Source of the DNA: Branchiostoma floridae
Lineage: Eukaryota > Chordata > Leptocardii > Amphioxiformes > Branchiostomatidae
NCBI RefSeq assembly: GCF_000003815.2
Contig: NC_049995.1
Coordinates: 15,392,660-15,440,450 of the forward strand
Length of the DNA stretch: 47,791 bases
Direction: 5' to 3'
Shown: positions 10,157-23,000 of the stretch, piece by piece
How the letters are laid out: every line of letters starts with the position of its first letter
How positions within the stretch are numbered: position 1 is the stretch's first letter
Translations under genes and position numbers: made by a program
The notes under the pieces: generated by a model
Told to the model about the DNA's origin: nothing
Database searches by the model: none
What the model saw: only the letters and a program-made list of their open reading frames with translations

Positions 10157-11082
10157 ATGGGGAGCCTCACAGCGCTTATTGCAGGTAAGTAAAAATGCCA
10201 TGACTATACCGGATAACAAAATACTAGATAGCTTTAAGTTTGTTTATCGATGATACTTATAAAGTGGTGTAGCATAGCATCATAACTAAGTTTTAAAAAT
10301 GTGCAATTAGGTTGATGATATATTAGCGTGGTAATAAAGCCTTTGTTGTAGGGGTGTCATTTTATAGAATAATAAGGGATAACTTAAAGTTTGTTTATCG
10401 TTGGCTTTCATACACTGACATATTTTGGAAACGATACCCGTGATGTTAGACGATCGCTCACAACTGATATTAATTTCCATTCAAAATATGCCGCAAAATA
10501 TGTTTTAACTATACCGACTGACTTCGGTTTAACCGTTTATGTCACTAAAATCCTCTCAAAACAGGCCAAAGAAAAGGGCTATACCTTGTTTGATGCTGTT
10601 ATTTTCTGCGTTTGCATGCTTATGTTTTAATCAGTAACAGTTTATGTACCACACGAATGCGGGTATTATTTGTAGTTGGCATGTGGTACCGTTTTCTTCA
10701 CCATTTCTATTTTCATTTCTCGTTCAAGCTCTTGGTATGCATGCGCCTGTTGTGCTACAAATGTAAGTCGAAGTACACATTGCAGACTATCTAGTTGCGG
10801 CAACATGAAACGATCCTGTCGAACCCCGTATCGAACAAATAGAACCCCCTGTTCTATCTCGAACACCTCCGTCAAAAATAGCTGGGCAGAAATGGGCAGA
10901 AATGATTTCCTTTTTTATTACAGCTTTCTTTCTAGCAACAGTGATCGTTTACTACGCAATCTGCTCGCCTTGCAAACCTCCCGTGGAACACGTGTGTTCC
11001 TGCAAAAATGGACAGCTCAGCAGCAACGAAACATGCACGGTCTGCGCATGCTCACAGGACGGGAGCTTCAGACGATGCGAGA
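10157..11082 (+). CDS. Gene B exons 1-2: split signal peptide and Cys-rich segment
   Basis: Exon 1 (10157-10184) starts at ATG and reads MGSLTALIA with the phase 1 donor GCAG/GTAAGT. Exon 2 (10924-11082) follows the strong acceptor CCTTTTTTATTACAG and continues [14 protein letters not shown]. Together they form a typical hydrophobic secretion signal. Then come eight Cys in a short VWC- or chitin-binding-like pattern ([24 protein letters not shown]). The exon 2 donor is GAGA/GTAAGT, phase 1. An ATG at 10902 would also be in frame if the intron were retained and also gives a hydrophobic start, but the spliced form has the better signals. Confidence 0.75.
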
Positions 11083-14000
11083 GTAAGTTATTGATACTTC
11101 CTCAAGTAAACTTCTATCCACCTGGTGGTAGTCCTTGGTACTGCAGTAGAAATCCTGCAGTTTGTATCTTTGTCCTGGGCATGCTATGCTTTGGAGCTTT
11201 GGTGGCAAATAGCTTTTTATGTCAGGAAAATGTAGTTGTGGTTTTATCCCTAGCAGCTTGGTTTGGCACTACGAGGGCATTGTTGTTAGAATATTTCAAA
11301 GGAAAGATTGATGGATTTCCATGATATTCAGCATTTATCCACCATTTTGAAAAACTCTCGTGCAACACCCTATGCACAGTTAGATATACATGAGTGCATC
11401 AACCTTGTGTGTGTCGGGTTTTATATCTGTTTAGAAGCATGTGATATGGCGAAACAAGTAAGATATGCAGCAGTTTTGTTAAAACATATCAAGCAAACAA
11501 AATCTTGCTTGGATGAGTCATAATTATAGCTCAGTTTGTTTTCTATTATTACTTCTATTTCTGTAGGAAATTAAAAAAAAACACTTTTACATTACAATAT
11601 TACTTTGTAAAATACAGATAGGCTGAGAGTATCTTAGATCCCATCTATTCTTAGACCTTTGTTTGGCCCATTTATTGTCAATGGAAGGCCACAAGAAAAT
11701 GCAAACCGTCACAAGCATTTGAACAAAGTCTTCTTCCTTACACAACTTTCTTTAATTCTTCAGTAAATGTTTTGTACTGATAAAGATGACAGATGTTCGT
11801 CGAAACGTTTACTGAAGAATTAAAGGTTGTTTAAACAAGAAGAATTGTTCGATTGATCTACCAAACTGATGAAACTATGTATGGACCAAGGACGTTATAT
11901 CAGAACGTCCTTGGTATGGACATCATAAGCATTGTTACAAACATCAGGAGTGTCATGGCCAATTTACCTCAAATAGCTGTTGCATAGCAACCAGGTCAAA
12001 TTCTGCTGACCTCCATAGCAACGGTAGGTAGTAACCAAGTCGTGCAGCACAATAAGGTGCAGTGAAGTGGAACTCGTTTTAAAAGATTGTGATCTTTGAT
12101 GGATCGCATATGAGCTGTCATGACGTACATTGTAGGCAGACAACGCCCACGATGTCAGGCGTGATGGTTTGGAGAAAATGATGTGTAAAATTGCAAACAT
12201 TGTGATGAGCTGGGCAAAAGCGCGTTTTGTCTGTTACATGTATCCATCCATTCAGCCATCCATCCACTCATCCATCCTTCCTCCCTTCTTTTTGTTTCAT
12301 TCATTCATTCATTCATTCATTCATTCATTCATTCAGTCAGTCATTTTCTTTCTGATGTATTTAAATGTGGCATGGAACCACATTAGTAACAGTAAGCTGT
12401 ACAGTAAGTGCCAAGCATCACCATTACAAAATGCAGTGCACCGTCGCAGATGGTTCCTCTTCGGCCACATTCTCCGTATGCCACTGGACTCGCCGCCACA
12501 AAAGGTCCTCAACGTCGCGTTCAGCAAGAAGCTCAAACCAAGGCTAGGAAGGCCACGTGAAGGCCTCCTCAGTAGTCTGGTAGACGACTGCAAGCTACAC
12601 CTCAACCAGAACATTAGACTTGAGACTCACATGTTAAGATACCTAAGGGAAATAGCAGCAAACAGAAGACGTTGGGAAGAATTGTACAAAGATCTAGACG
12701 TACACTGATTTGGTTATCGATGACTATCTGACTGTCTATCTATAACTAAGAACAGTTATCATTATTATTATTATATTATCTTGTGTTGTTTTTTCAAAGG
12801 GAAAACATCTTGTTTTTGCTGGTGAATTTTCGTCTTCTTCTCATTCTGTCAAGAACCAATCAGAGCTAAGACCTGCCGACGACATTACCTATTCCAACAA
12901 ATAGGAGGAAGACATTGTTTTTCCAGCAAATATGAATAATTAATTACAGGTTCAGTGTGATAGCTTGTTGGAGATAGTTTTTATATCCTAGCTGTGAATT
13001 GATAGGCAAAAGAGATCTAGTTGGCAAACAGACTTATCCTAACTATGAATTGATATGCATATCAATATAGTTTTCTTATCATTTTTTCCTCACCTTAGCT
13101 TCTCGGTGGTTGGACATCCCAAGCTCCTGGATTTTGGACGAAAGCAGCTCTCGGAGGTGCACGTGGCGTGGTTGTAGCTTCACGACCAACAAAGCGAAGA
13201 AGGCTTTTGACGGCGACGCGTCTACCTTCTGGGAGCCTCTGTACCGGCCGGACGGGTACCAACATTGGGTGGTCGTCGACCTACAGACCACCTTCGTGAT
13301 TCGGAGACTCTCCATCTCTAACGATGGTGGCGGTGATCAGGACGTTGTTGGCTTTATCGTGGAAAGGTAGGCAATTCCAATGTTCATGCAGCCCATATAA
13401 TGTCAACGGTGCAATGATACACTTAAGTGTTTGCCTTGCTTTAGTTATAGGTCGTGAGTTCGATCCCTGGCATGCCAAGATGATAAAAGCTATGTACTCT
13501 GTACTGGCGAGGACTGAACATTGGGGAAATATGGTAGATAAGCTCACAGATCAGGACGTCGCTAGCTTTATTGTGAAAAGGTAGGCAATTTTATTGTGTT
13601 GTATGCGTAGTGTCATCCGTGCAATGGTCAAATGGGCAGAATGTCTGCCTTGTATTCGGTCCCCAACGAGTCATGCCAAAGACTTGAACTTTTGGAAAAA
13701 AGACATGGACGAAGAGATGTAGTTTGCAAAGTTAATAAAGAAAGTGTTGTTTCCGCCCCTGCAGTTCCTCCGTGAGCCCGTACATGTGGGAGATGGCGCA
13801 CAGCTCGGACTCGGTGGTTCCTGGTACCTCCGACCCGCAGGAGTTCAGACTGGACTTCGTTGGTCGGTACTTGAGGCTGACAGTGGACACCCAGAGTGGA
13901 GTGCGACCGAAAATTAGAGAAGTGGGCCTTTTTGGAATAGGTAAGGTAATGGTAAAGGTAGTTCCGTAGCCTTTTATGGATAAACTAAACTGTAACTAAC

Positions 14001-17000
14001 CAACATTACAAATAAGTTGTTGGGACTTACCCAAAATTTTCGGCTGACGTTCACGGAATGGACCAGTGTACTGTAGCTCCTGCAACGTGACGTCGGAGAC
14101 ACTTGACTGCAGCAGAGGGTCGTAAATACCAGATAACCTGTGTCACCCCCGCCATGCCTTCGGTGCTCGGTAGGATTCCCATTAAAAATCAAGGGGACTG
14201 AAAATGTTTTCAGGCTGGCTACAACCCTGGCCCAAGGGCTACAGAAATTGAGATAGACACCACTCCTATACATCTGTTTCATTCAAGTACCGGTAATTTT
14301 AACTTTAACTTTGACTTTGACTTTAACAGAGAACACGGAACCCAAGAGTGCGACTTGCCCCGCCCTAAACACGGGTTGCGTCATCAGTGACACAGCAGGA
14401 GAACTAGCGCCCCCTGGAGACCAGAGCTGTTATGTCATCGCTGACATCCACGAAGGCGTTCGGGGGTATTTTTTAAATTTCACAATTTCTTGTGGTACCT
14501 ATGTTCATTTACTAGATTAGTATCCTATTTTTTATCAATATCTATATATCATTTGTTATTTTAGCCTGTTGTGATTTTTGTTGGTATGATGGCCTTGAGG
14601 GGATGGCCTTTGACACATTTCACTGTGATGGAAAAGCATGATAAATTGATATCAAAATACCATTTTATATTGTGTTTCATGCCTGTTTCTACATTGCCTT
14701 GTATTTATTCATGAAATCAAATCAGATCGTTTTTGTTAATGATGCTTTTAGTGTTTCACATGATAGAATAAAGATGTTTTTATCTACCTGTTATTTTTGT
14801 TTGTTTGAACCTTTGTTTATGTTAACTTTCCCCACCAGTTTTGAAAATCCGGTCCAAGTGCATCGCATTGGAAATGTGGTGCTGCACGGCAGTCTGACGA
14901 TGGGGTGTGAGGGGGACCATGAGGTATGTGGCATCCACAACATTAACCCTTGGCCTGCTGAGCCCGTATATGTATATATATGTACATAATGCCTGTTTGT
15001 AGGCGTAGTACTGTTACAGTAATACCGGGTTTGAGGCATTTCTGACTTAAATACGGCATCAGTTCAGTTCAGTTCGTCCTCTGAGAGGTGACACTACATA
15101 CTGCAGCAAAACTCGCGATCGTCCATTTGGGAAGTCAATCTGCAACCGTCTGTCTAAAAATTCAGTTCAAAGAAAGATAGATATATGAAAACAAGGAAAG
15201 CGCGCGCCACTATCGTAGGCTTGTTTATAACTGCGTCTTGCAATGTGACAAGGAAACTCCAAGATGAGATCTAACAGGTTGATGAAGGGACAGAGTACGT
15301 CTCGAAAGATTCCCAAGCTGCGAACTGTAGTTGTGTGTAATATGCATGCTGTTTACAATTTTGTAAAGATAAGATAGAGAAATTAATTAAGTTGACTGAG
15401 AAGGCTTGTGTTGATTCCATTCATTGGTGTACCAGTTACAGTCATTTTGGACAGTGAGAAGCTACAACCAGACCGCCCCAGAAGAAATCATGGGCGAGCT
15501 GTTGCCCGCTGACGCACTGCGGAACAACATTCACCTCTCCATCGCACCGAGGGCGCTGCCTCTTGGAATACACATGGTACAGGTACGTGTCTATAGATGC
15601 AGAGGTATGTGTGTTGGTTATCCCACCGCTGCCACCAGTGTCGCATATATCTCGTCACGAATATGCAAATGAACACACGCCGATTTGCATATTCATGACG
15701 ACATAAATGCGACAGTAACCGAGGAAGCTCGAGGAACGTCCACTCACACACACACTCACTATCCGGTTATTACTCTGACTCGTGAAGCCAACTTTCATTA
15801 ACATTGAAAGCAACAGGACCCCAAAAGAGTACCTGCAAATGTTAACCTTAGTTATAGACCAATGGGTGCAGACCTAATCACTTTGCATTTTTCTCTTCAT
15901 AATTATGTCTTCTTTGATTTTGAAATTGATTTGGTCATTCTACGACATAGTATTCATTTTTTTTGCCAATTTGAGGCATATATTTGCTCATTTACAGCTG
16001 CTTTGTACAATTATATATATAATTTATATACGCGCGTATGTTATTCATTTAATTGAGTCGAAACGACCTCATTTTACTGTGATTGCAGCTACAAGTCATC
16101 ATGAACGTGACAGGAAGTGGCCACGTCTCGGTGTCAGCAGCACAAACTTGGGTCGAGTTCCTCAGGTTTGTTTGTTTGATTCGTATAACAAATACAAACC
16201 ATATCTGAAGTCCTTTAGGAGACTCTTTAAGTAAAATAAGTGAGCCAAACGGATGGACACGCACCAAGAACCTTCAAATAGAAGAACCCGATAGCCAGAA
16301 ACCTAGGACCATCTTGCTTTTCTGACGCAAACCATGAATTTCCCCGGTACAATGGCTCTGTTAAACTTTACATAGCGTCCGTCGTCTCAAGATCTGTCAT
16401 GTCCAGTGGCAAGGCAACTTTTCATTGAGCTGAACTGGATCGACATATCTTTCATAAATTCCCCGTTCACCTTACTCAGGGTCCCAGTAGTGTACAGTCT
16501 GGGCAGCAGCCTCAGGACGGCCCCGTCCTCAGGTGACCTCGAGGTGAACGCCGGCCTCTCCCACGATCCGGAAGAACTCCTGCTTCCCAGTGAATTCACG
16601 TATAACTGGAAGACCACGGTGACCATGCCAGGTACAAATGTACATTTTTGCATCACACATAAAAATCTCACTCCCGATGCGTGCACACCTGCATCACACT
16701 GAAGAACTACACTTATCTCCAAGCAGATCCTACGATAGCATAAGATAGTACCAAAAAGCTGGCAGAGGAGTGAAGACGGCCTAGGAGCTGTGTGTATGCT
16801 ACCGGAGCCCTTGATTTCATGGTGGCTGATAGATTGTAACGTAAGGAAAAAGTGGTGTATGTTTGGGCTCCCAAGCAGCTTGCTCTGAAACTGCAATGGA
16901 GCTTTTGTCTAAATCTTCCCAGAAGAATATCTGAACAAAGGGACGACGGATTTCCATGATATTTTTTTGTTCTAGAGTGCAGATTGTTCTTGTTATGACG

Positions 17001-20000
17001 CATCCCGAAAAGGGGTGTCTTACACCGGTCGAATATTTTATGATTGATTGAAGAACTTTATTGCACATTTTGCCACACCGGGCTAAGTACAGGTCACAAC
17101 AAGACTTGTTGAAAAGATTCAGATAACAGATACAAAATGAAACTATCGTTGGATAAATTCAAATTCTCCTTGCTTTTCTGTTCTAGTGGAGATAAAAGAA
17201 CAGATATGTTTTCTGATCGATGATTTGTATGTGTGTTTTAGAGTGTGGGCTGTTCTTATTTCGACGCATCCCGAAAGTCGGCTATATTTCAGCGGTGGAA
17301 ATTTTTTGTTGTTTTTAGAGTGCGGATTGTTCTTGTTTCGATGCGTCCCGAAAATCGGCTATATTACACCGGACGGATATTTTTTTGTTTGTTCTAGAGT
17401 GTAGAGTGTTCTTATATAATTATTTCGACGCATCCCATAAAGGGGATGATATTGCACCGGTCGAATATTTTTGTTCTAGAGTGCGGTTCTTGTTTCGACG
17501 AATCCCAAAAAGGGGCTGATATTGCACCGGTCGAATATTTTTTATTCTAGAGTGCGGATTGTTCTTGTTTCGATGCGTCCCGAAAATCGGCTATATTACA
17601 CCGGACGGATAATATTTTGTTTTGTTCTAGAGTGTATAGTGTTCTTGTTTCGACGCATCCCAAAAAGGGGCTGATATTGCACCGGTCGAATATTTTTTGT
17701 TCTAGAGTGTGGATTGTTCTTGTTTCGACGCACCTCGCAAAGGGACTGTCTTACACCGGACGACATCGCGGTCCATAGTGACGTCACAAGACAGTTCTGC
17801 GCAGTCGCCTGCTGTGCGGAACCGACCTGCCTTTCCTTCCTGTTCCATCGGCAGTCCGGAACTTGCAAACTGAAAGCTCGGCTCTGCGCTGATGGGGAGA
17901 AAAGTTATGCACCAGGCGGCAGCTTGTTTGATAGACTCACAGGTCTGTTCATCTCTTAACGGAATAATATATACTTAAGTATTACATAACTAGTGTTTTG
18001 CTCCTAATGCATATAATCTACGGAGAACGACATTATGTTTATGTTGAGTGCCAAATAAGTGAAGTTAGGAAAGTTGTATAAAATGCGTTTTCCAATAGCA
18101 AAAGATCGTTGACAGCCTCATTTTTTGACGAAACATTATTTTTTGTTGCTCCTAATGCATATATAATATGATATGATATAATATAATATAATATAATATA
18201 ATATAATATAATATAATATAATATAATATAATATAATATAATATAATATAATAATTATATATTGCTTATGGTATAAGTCGCTGTGATGTGTTCTATGCGA
18301 TATAAACACCATGTCACACACCACAGAGAACAACACAACCAACATAAACCATGATTACGTCACAGAGTATGTTACCTACGGTCATGACGTCAGTCGTTTT
18401 CTTTTTCATCCTATGGACTCCTGGGTAGCCTCTTCAGTATTTTAATTTTTGCTTTCCAATGGGTTCAGGTAACAAACCATGACGGGTAAAATCATATGGC
18501 AAAATTATACATCTTCTAGGAAACTAAGAAATGTACATTAATTATAGCCNNNNNNNNNNNNNNNNNNNNNNNNNNNNNNNNNNNNNNNNNNNNNNNNNNN
18601 NNNNNNNNNNNNNNNNNNNNNNNNNNNNNNNNNNNNNNNNNNNNNNNNNNNNNNNNNNNNNNNNNNNNNNNNNNNNNNNNNNNNNNNNNNNNNNNNNNNN
18701 NNTAGTAAATGATTGAACAGAAACGATTCACAGCGATTCCTTTCTTCTCGCATATGATCCTAGCGATTTAGTGGTTAGACCAGTTTTTCTAGTTAGCTGG
18801 GCTTGTATGGAATTGTTCTGCTAGTTCATTCTAGTGACGCTGAAGAAGAGTGATGGATGTCACTCGAAACGTCCGGAAGTAAATATCCGTTTTTTTATCC
18901 AGTTGTAGAGATTGAATTGTATTTGAATATTGCTTACCTGGATGTCTAACCTTCATAAACGTTTCTTGTCGTTGCTTTGTATAGACTACTTGGGAACCGA
19001 CGTAGCTCAAGGACGGCCTTGCACGTCAAGTGGAATCCCCAACTCCGCCTGGCACTGCGAAAAGGCTGTGGACGGGTTTTCGTTCACAACAATGTCTACA
19101 GGCTCTTGTTACCATTCCCACTTCGATCTCACCAACCCCTGGCTGCAGATAGAGCTATCTCGGGCTTACTCAATCAGCAGGTAAGTCCGCCACTAGTAAG
19201 ATATAACGCTAGTTCACCTTTATCCGCGGGGTAACATATATCTGTTTTTTTAAACAGGGTATTTAATAGGCATAACAAGCCGACGGGTGGTAGTTTTAAA
19301 CTGCAACTCGGAGATTCGAGGACGAATCTTGGAAAGAAAAGGGGAGTAGTGTAACAGTGGGGTTCAAGGACTGCTAAACTGGCCATGCAAAATGGCTTTA
19401 AACCTTTTGGTATAACGGTTTATCGTCTGGGGTTGTGATCTGGCGGCCCGAGTTCGGCGCGGGTTCGAATTCCGGGAGTTGGGATATTGTTTTACCTGAA
19501 ACGTCTGACCGTTTTCAAAATCATATCCAGTTGCTTGAGTAATTGCTTTTTGTCGTATTTGTACCACACAGTATTGTCATCTATAACCGCATGGACTCTG
19601 ATAGTGAGAAGATCAACCCTTTCAACCTGCATCTGGGCAATTCCTCGGACGTCCAGCTGAACGCCATATATGGAGGGGACCTGAACTTCGACGACCTGAC
19701 GCAATGGTCAAAGACCATTCCCATAGACGGTGTGACGGTACAATATGTTGGCGTTGTCCTCCCGGGTTCTGCCCGAACCTTGCAGCTCTGTGAGGTCGAA
19801 GTTTATACAGATGACGGTAAGTTCAATTTGTTTCCGAATGGAAGTTCAGCTGGGTGGCGTTGAAAGGGGCTGGGATTTACTAGTATGTTGGGGGGGGGGG
19901 GGCTGGTTCGCGACTTTCAACGCTGGCTAGGTTCTCCTGTGTCGGGAAAGGGAGTTTGCCGCGGAAAGGAATTTGCCCCGTTTCGAGATAGGGCGAAGCT

Positions 20001-23000
20001 ACCTTCCAATGTAAACTTCCGTCCTCTGCAAATATTACACTTTTAGTTGTTTCTGGGGCATTTCATTTCTAATGCATTTCATTGACTCTTCAGAACCTAC
20101 AGAATCGGACCGCAGACTGGGATCTCAGGTCGCGGGTTCGGATCCAGGGGTGCTGGTGTTCGAGTCTCCGACCGACGATCGGCCTCTCGGTCTCCTCGCC
20201 AACATCACTGTGGAGATCACTGCCGGAGACTTCCCTCCTGTCACCCGTTATACCATCCTTCAGGTCGTGCCGGACGACTCACTGGGGGAACTGACTATAC
20301 AGTACGTACGTTACTATTACTAGTAGGGGTGGGTACCGGTACAAAAAATTCCTGTTCAGGTCCGGTTTAGGTCCAGAGGACCAGGTCCAGGTCCGGTCCA
20401 GGATCGTGATTTTTGAGAGGTAGATTTTTGATGGTTTGATTAGGACTTGATATAATCTGAATATATCATATGTTATATTTTGTCTGATCCTTACCTCTTC
20501 CTTACCTACCCTCGTGACCTCAGTGAAAAGCGGCCTGTGGACCGATTTGAGCTTCTCATGAATAAAACATACCAAAAATCATGATGATCCGTCTACACAT
20601 TGTCGAGCTATTCTCGTCTAAAGTTTGAAAGTAAACCGGTGCCTGCAGCTAAAAAGGCCGCTAGGGGGCCCAATCTCACAGCACTTACTCTCTGTCCCAA
20701 GGGCTATATGCGACCTCACGACCACAGCATGTCCAGAACACGAGATATAAAAAAATTAAGGTTCCGCTGCAGTACCTTAGCAAGTCGCTAGGGGGCCCAT
20801 TATCGAACTTGACATTCGTTTCCCCGACTCCTACCCACCTACCAAATATCATCAGGATCTATCTAAGGCTTCTCGAGTTATGCTGTTCACACACAGACAG
20901 ACAGACAGACAGACGTACAAGCCTAAAACATAACCTTAGCCATTCTGGCAAAGGTAATAAAGGTTCAGACAAACAGAAGAAATCATACACCTCATGTTTC
21001 TCCCAGGTGTGAAGCTCTGAGTGGTGAAGAAAACTGCGATCCATCCAAGACAGCTTCAACAGAACCTTTAGAGCTGTTCACGGAGTCTGAAATATTTGGA
21101 ACGACAGAATTCACCCTGGAAGAATTCCCAGCGGGTTTTGCGGGCCAGGACTGGACTGCAGGCATCGACGCCTACTTAAGTGATGACACTCGGCTTAGAG
21201 TTAACGCGGGGACGTTTTGGGTGAGTTGTGCAGTTTTGTGTCCTCAAACTGCCAGAGTTTCAGCCCTATAAAATGCTATCAGTGCCAGGGTTGGCCGCTG
21301 ACCTTAAAAAAGAAACCCCTGAACAAGGCCGAAGTCCCTAACTTCCGGGGTTAGTGCGCTACATTCGCACAAAGTTGCAACTTCGGGGGAGTACGCTATC
21401 CCAGATATATCCGGGCATGTTGCACAGGACATGTATAGGTGTGCTGGATATATCCAGTTATGGCAGTTTAAGGGTTTTAAGGTTTAGGTCCCAATTGGAA
21501 AAATTGGCTGAATTTTTGGCACTTTTGGGTGTGACCCCTATGCGGCCCCATGGCATCCGCTGCGACTCTGGTGGGATATACAGTGGAAGCCAGTTAATTG
21601 CACGTCGGATAAACGCACACTTCGGTCAATTGCACTTCGCATTATCGCACACGACGGATGATTGCACGGAATTTGTTGGCAACTTGGGTGTGCAATTAAG
21701 CGGCTTCCACTGTATTCGAACACGGCCGGGACCCGGGTTTATTTTAAGTCATACCAGTGCAATAGTAAGCATGTTCAATTGGACTTAGGCCTTGTCTAGT
21801 GCTAGCCTTTGTTACAGTTTTTTTCTACTCTCCAAGCAGAGGTTCGGATCTGGTTGTATTTTGACGATTGGCCGCTGGTCATGAAGAAAACGGTACCAAA
21901 CAAAGCCCGACAAAAGCGCGATCTTCAGCAAAGATATGATACTACCTTGTTTATGCTTTTCTTCTTATGTTTGCTGTGAATTTGAAACATTTTCGTTCAT
22001 CCGCCAATGGACTATGTTTCCAGGCGGAGGGATACTACACCATACGGCTGACTGATCACCACCTTACCGATGATGGGGATTGGTCGAGAATCGCGGAGTG
22101 GCGCTTTATGATATATCCCACACCAGTTCAACTGTTGGAAGAAGGGGAGTCTTCAGATGCCTGCACTATGATGCCTACGGCAGGGGTGTCCCTGATTGAT
22201 AGGTTCTGTGCAAAGTGTGTAGGTAAGGGATCTTAGTACAATGTGGCATCGTGTGGCACAAACGGTAAAGTTGGGGTCCCACCTGCGTATATATTTAAGT
22301 CCGTATGAGGCGCGCATGGGAGTATTTGCCTCCACCAGGCCCCATAGGTCGCTGGAAAAATAATAGAAATTGGACAAACGTTAGCAGGTAACATGTCGGA
22401 CGAGTTAGCTGGGTCGCTAACCATACTTCTCGGGCAGCTAACCCATCTGGCATGTTATGTATTTTATATTTGTCCAATTTGTACTACTTTTCCAGCGACC
22501 TGTGGAGCATGGTAGAGACTAAGAGCTCCATAAGCACCTCAAACGGACTCGAATATATACACATGTGTGACCCCACCTTGAGGTGTTTGACCCAGACCCC
22601 AGAGGTAACGGATTTGAAACCGCTGATTTGTGCTGACGTTGGGAAGGAGAAAACATATTGCTTTTGCTGGTGTGTTCTTTTTCTTTCTTCCTCCTAGCAG
22701 AAAGGGTTTACAGAAAAGAATGGGCTGTGCACCAGGCCTGGCTACCTGGGCTGGATATCGCGTCAGGCAACTCAGATACCCCCATTCATAGTCCCAATTT
22801 TTCAATTGCACACACTTTTTTTGTGGCGAGTGTTATGGTATTCTATTGTGTGCGAGTATCTTGACACAAGGCTAGAGGGATGTTTTTTGCAAAAATGTTG
22901 CCTTTCTATATTTATCCTAGACTTTGCTGACGAGCTGGGCCCTTTGGAAATAACCATCACTTTCGAGCTGATACCCGTGGGGGCGGACATTGCCAAGTCA

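Larger units (their letters stand above)
17943..18984 (+). other. Gene B intron 10: degenerate SINE piece, AT repeat, gap and ribozyme-like repeat
   Basis: The donor is CACAG/GTCTGT. Contents in order: a degenerate minus-strand SINE body at about 18055-18120, the ATAAT repeat at 18165-18255, an N gap at 18550-18702, and a dispersed repeat with a hammerhead-like core at 18840-18960. Confidence 0.6.

Noticed and set aside
10902-11324. Single-exon gene starting at ATG 10902
   Set aside because: The Cys-rich coding stops at a strong donor (11083) that joins in phase to the discoidin exon, and a better spliced start exists at 10157. Kept only as a possible alternative start.
16391-16479. Earlier acceptor for gene B exon 9 at GTCCAG (about 16406) with upstream frame
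   Set aside because: With the required phase it meets TGA within a few codons; the acceptor CTTACTCAG at 16479 gives an open, REJ-like continuation.
18516-18753. Frames running through X residues
   Set aside because: They cross the N gap; no sequence supports them. Same for frames across 37776-38385.
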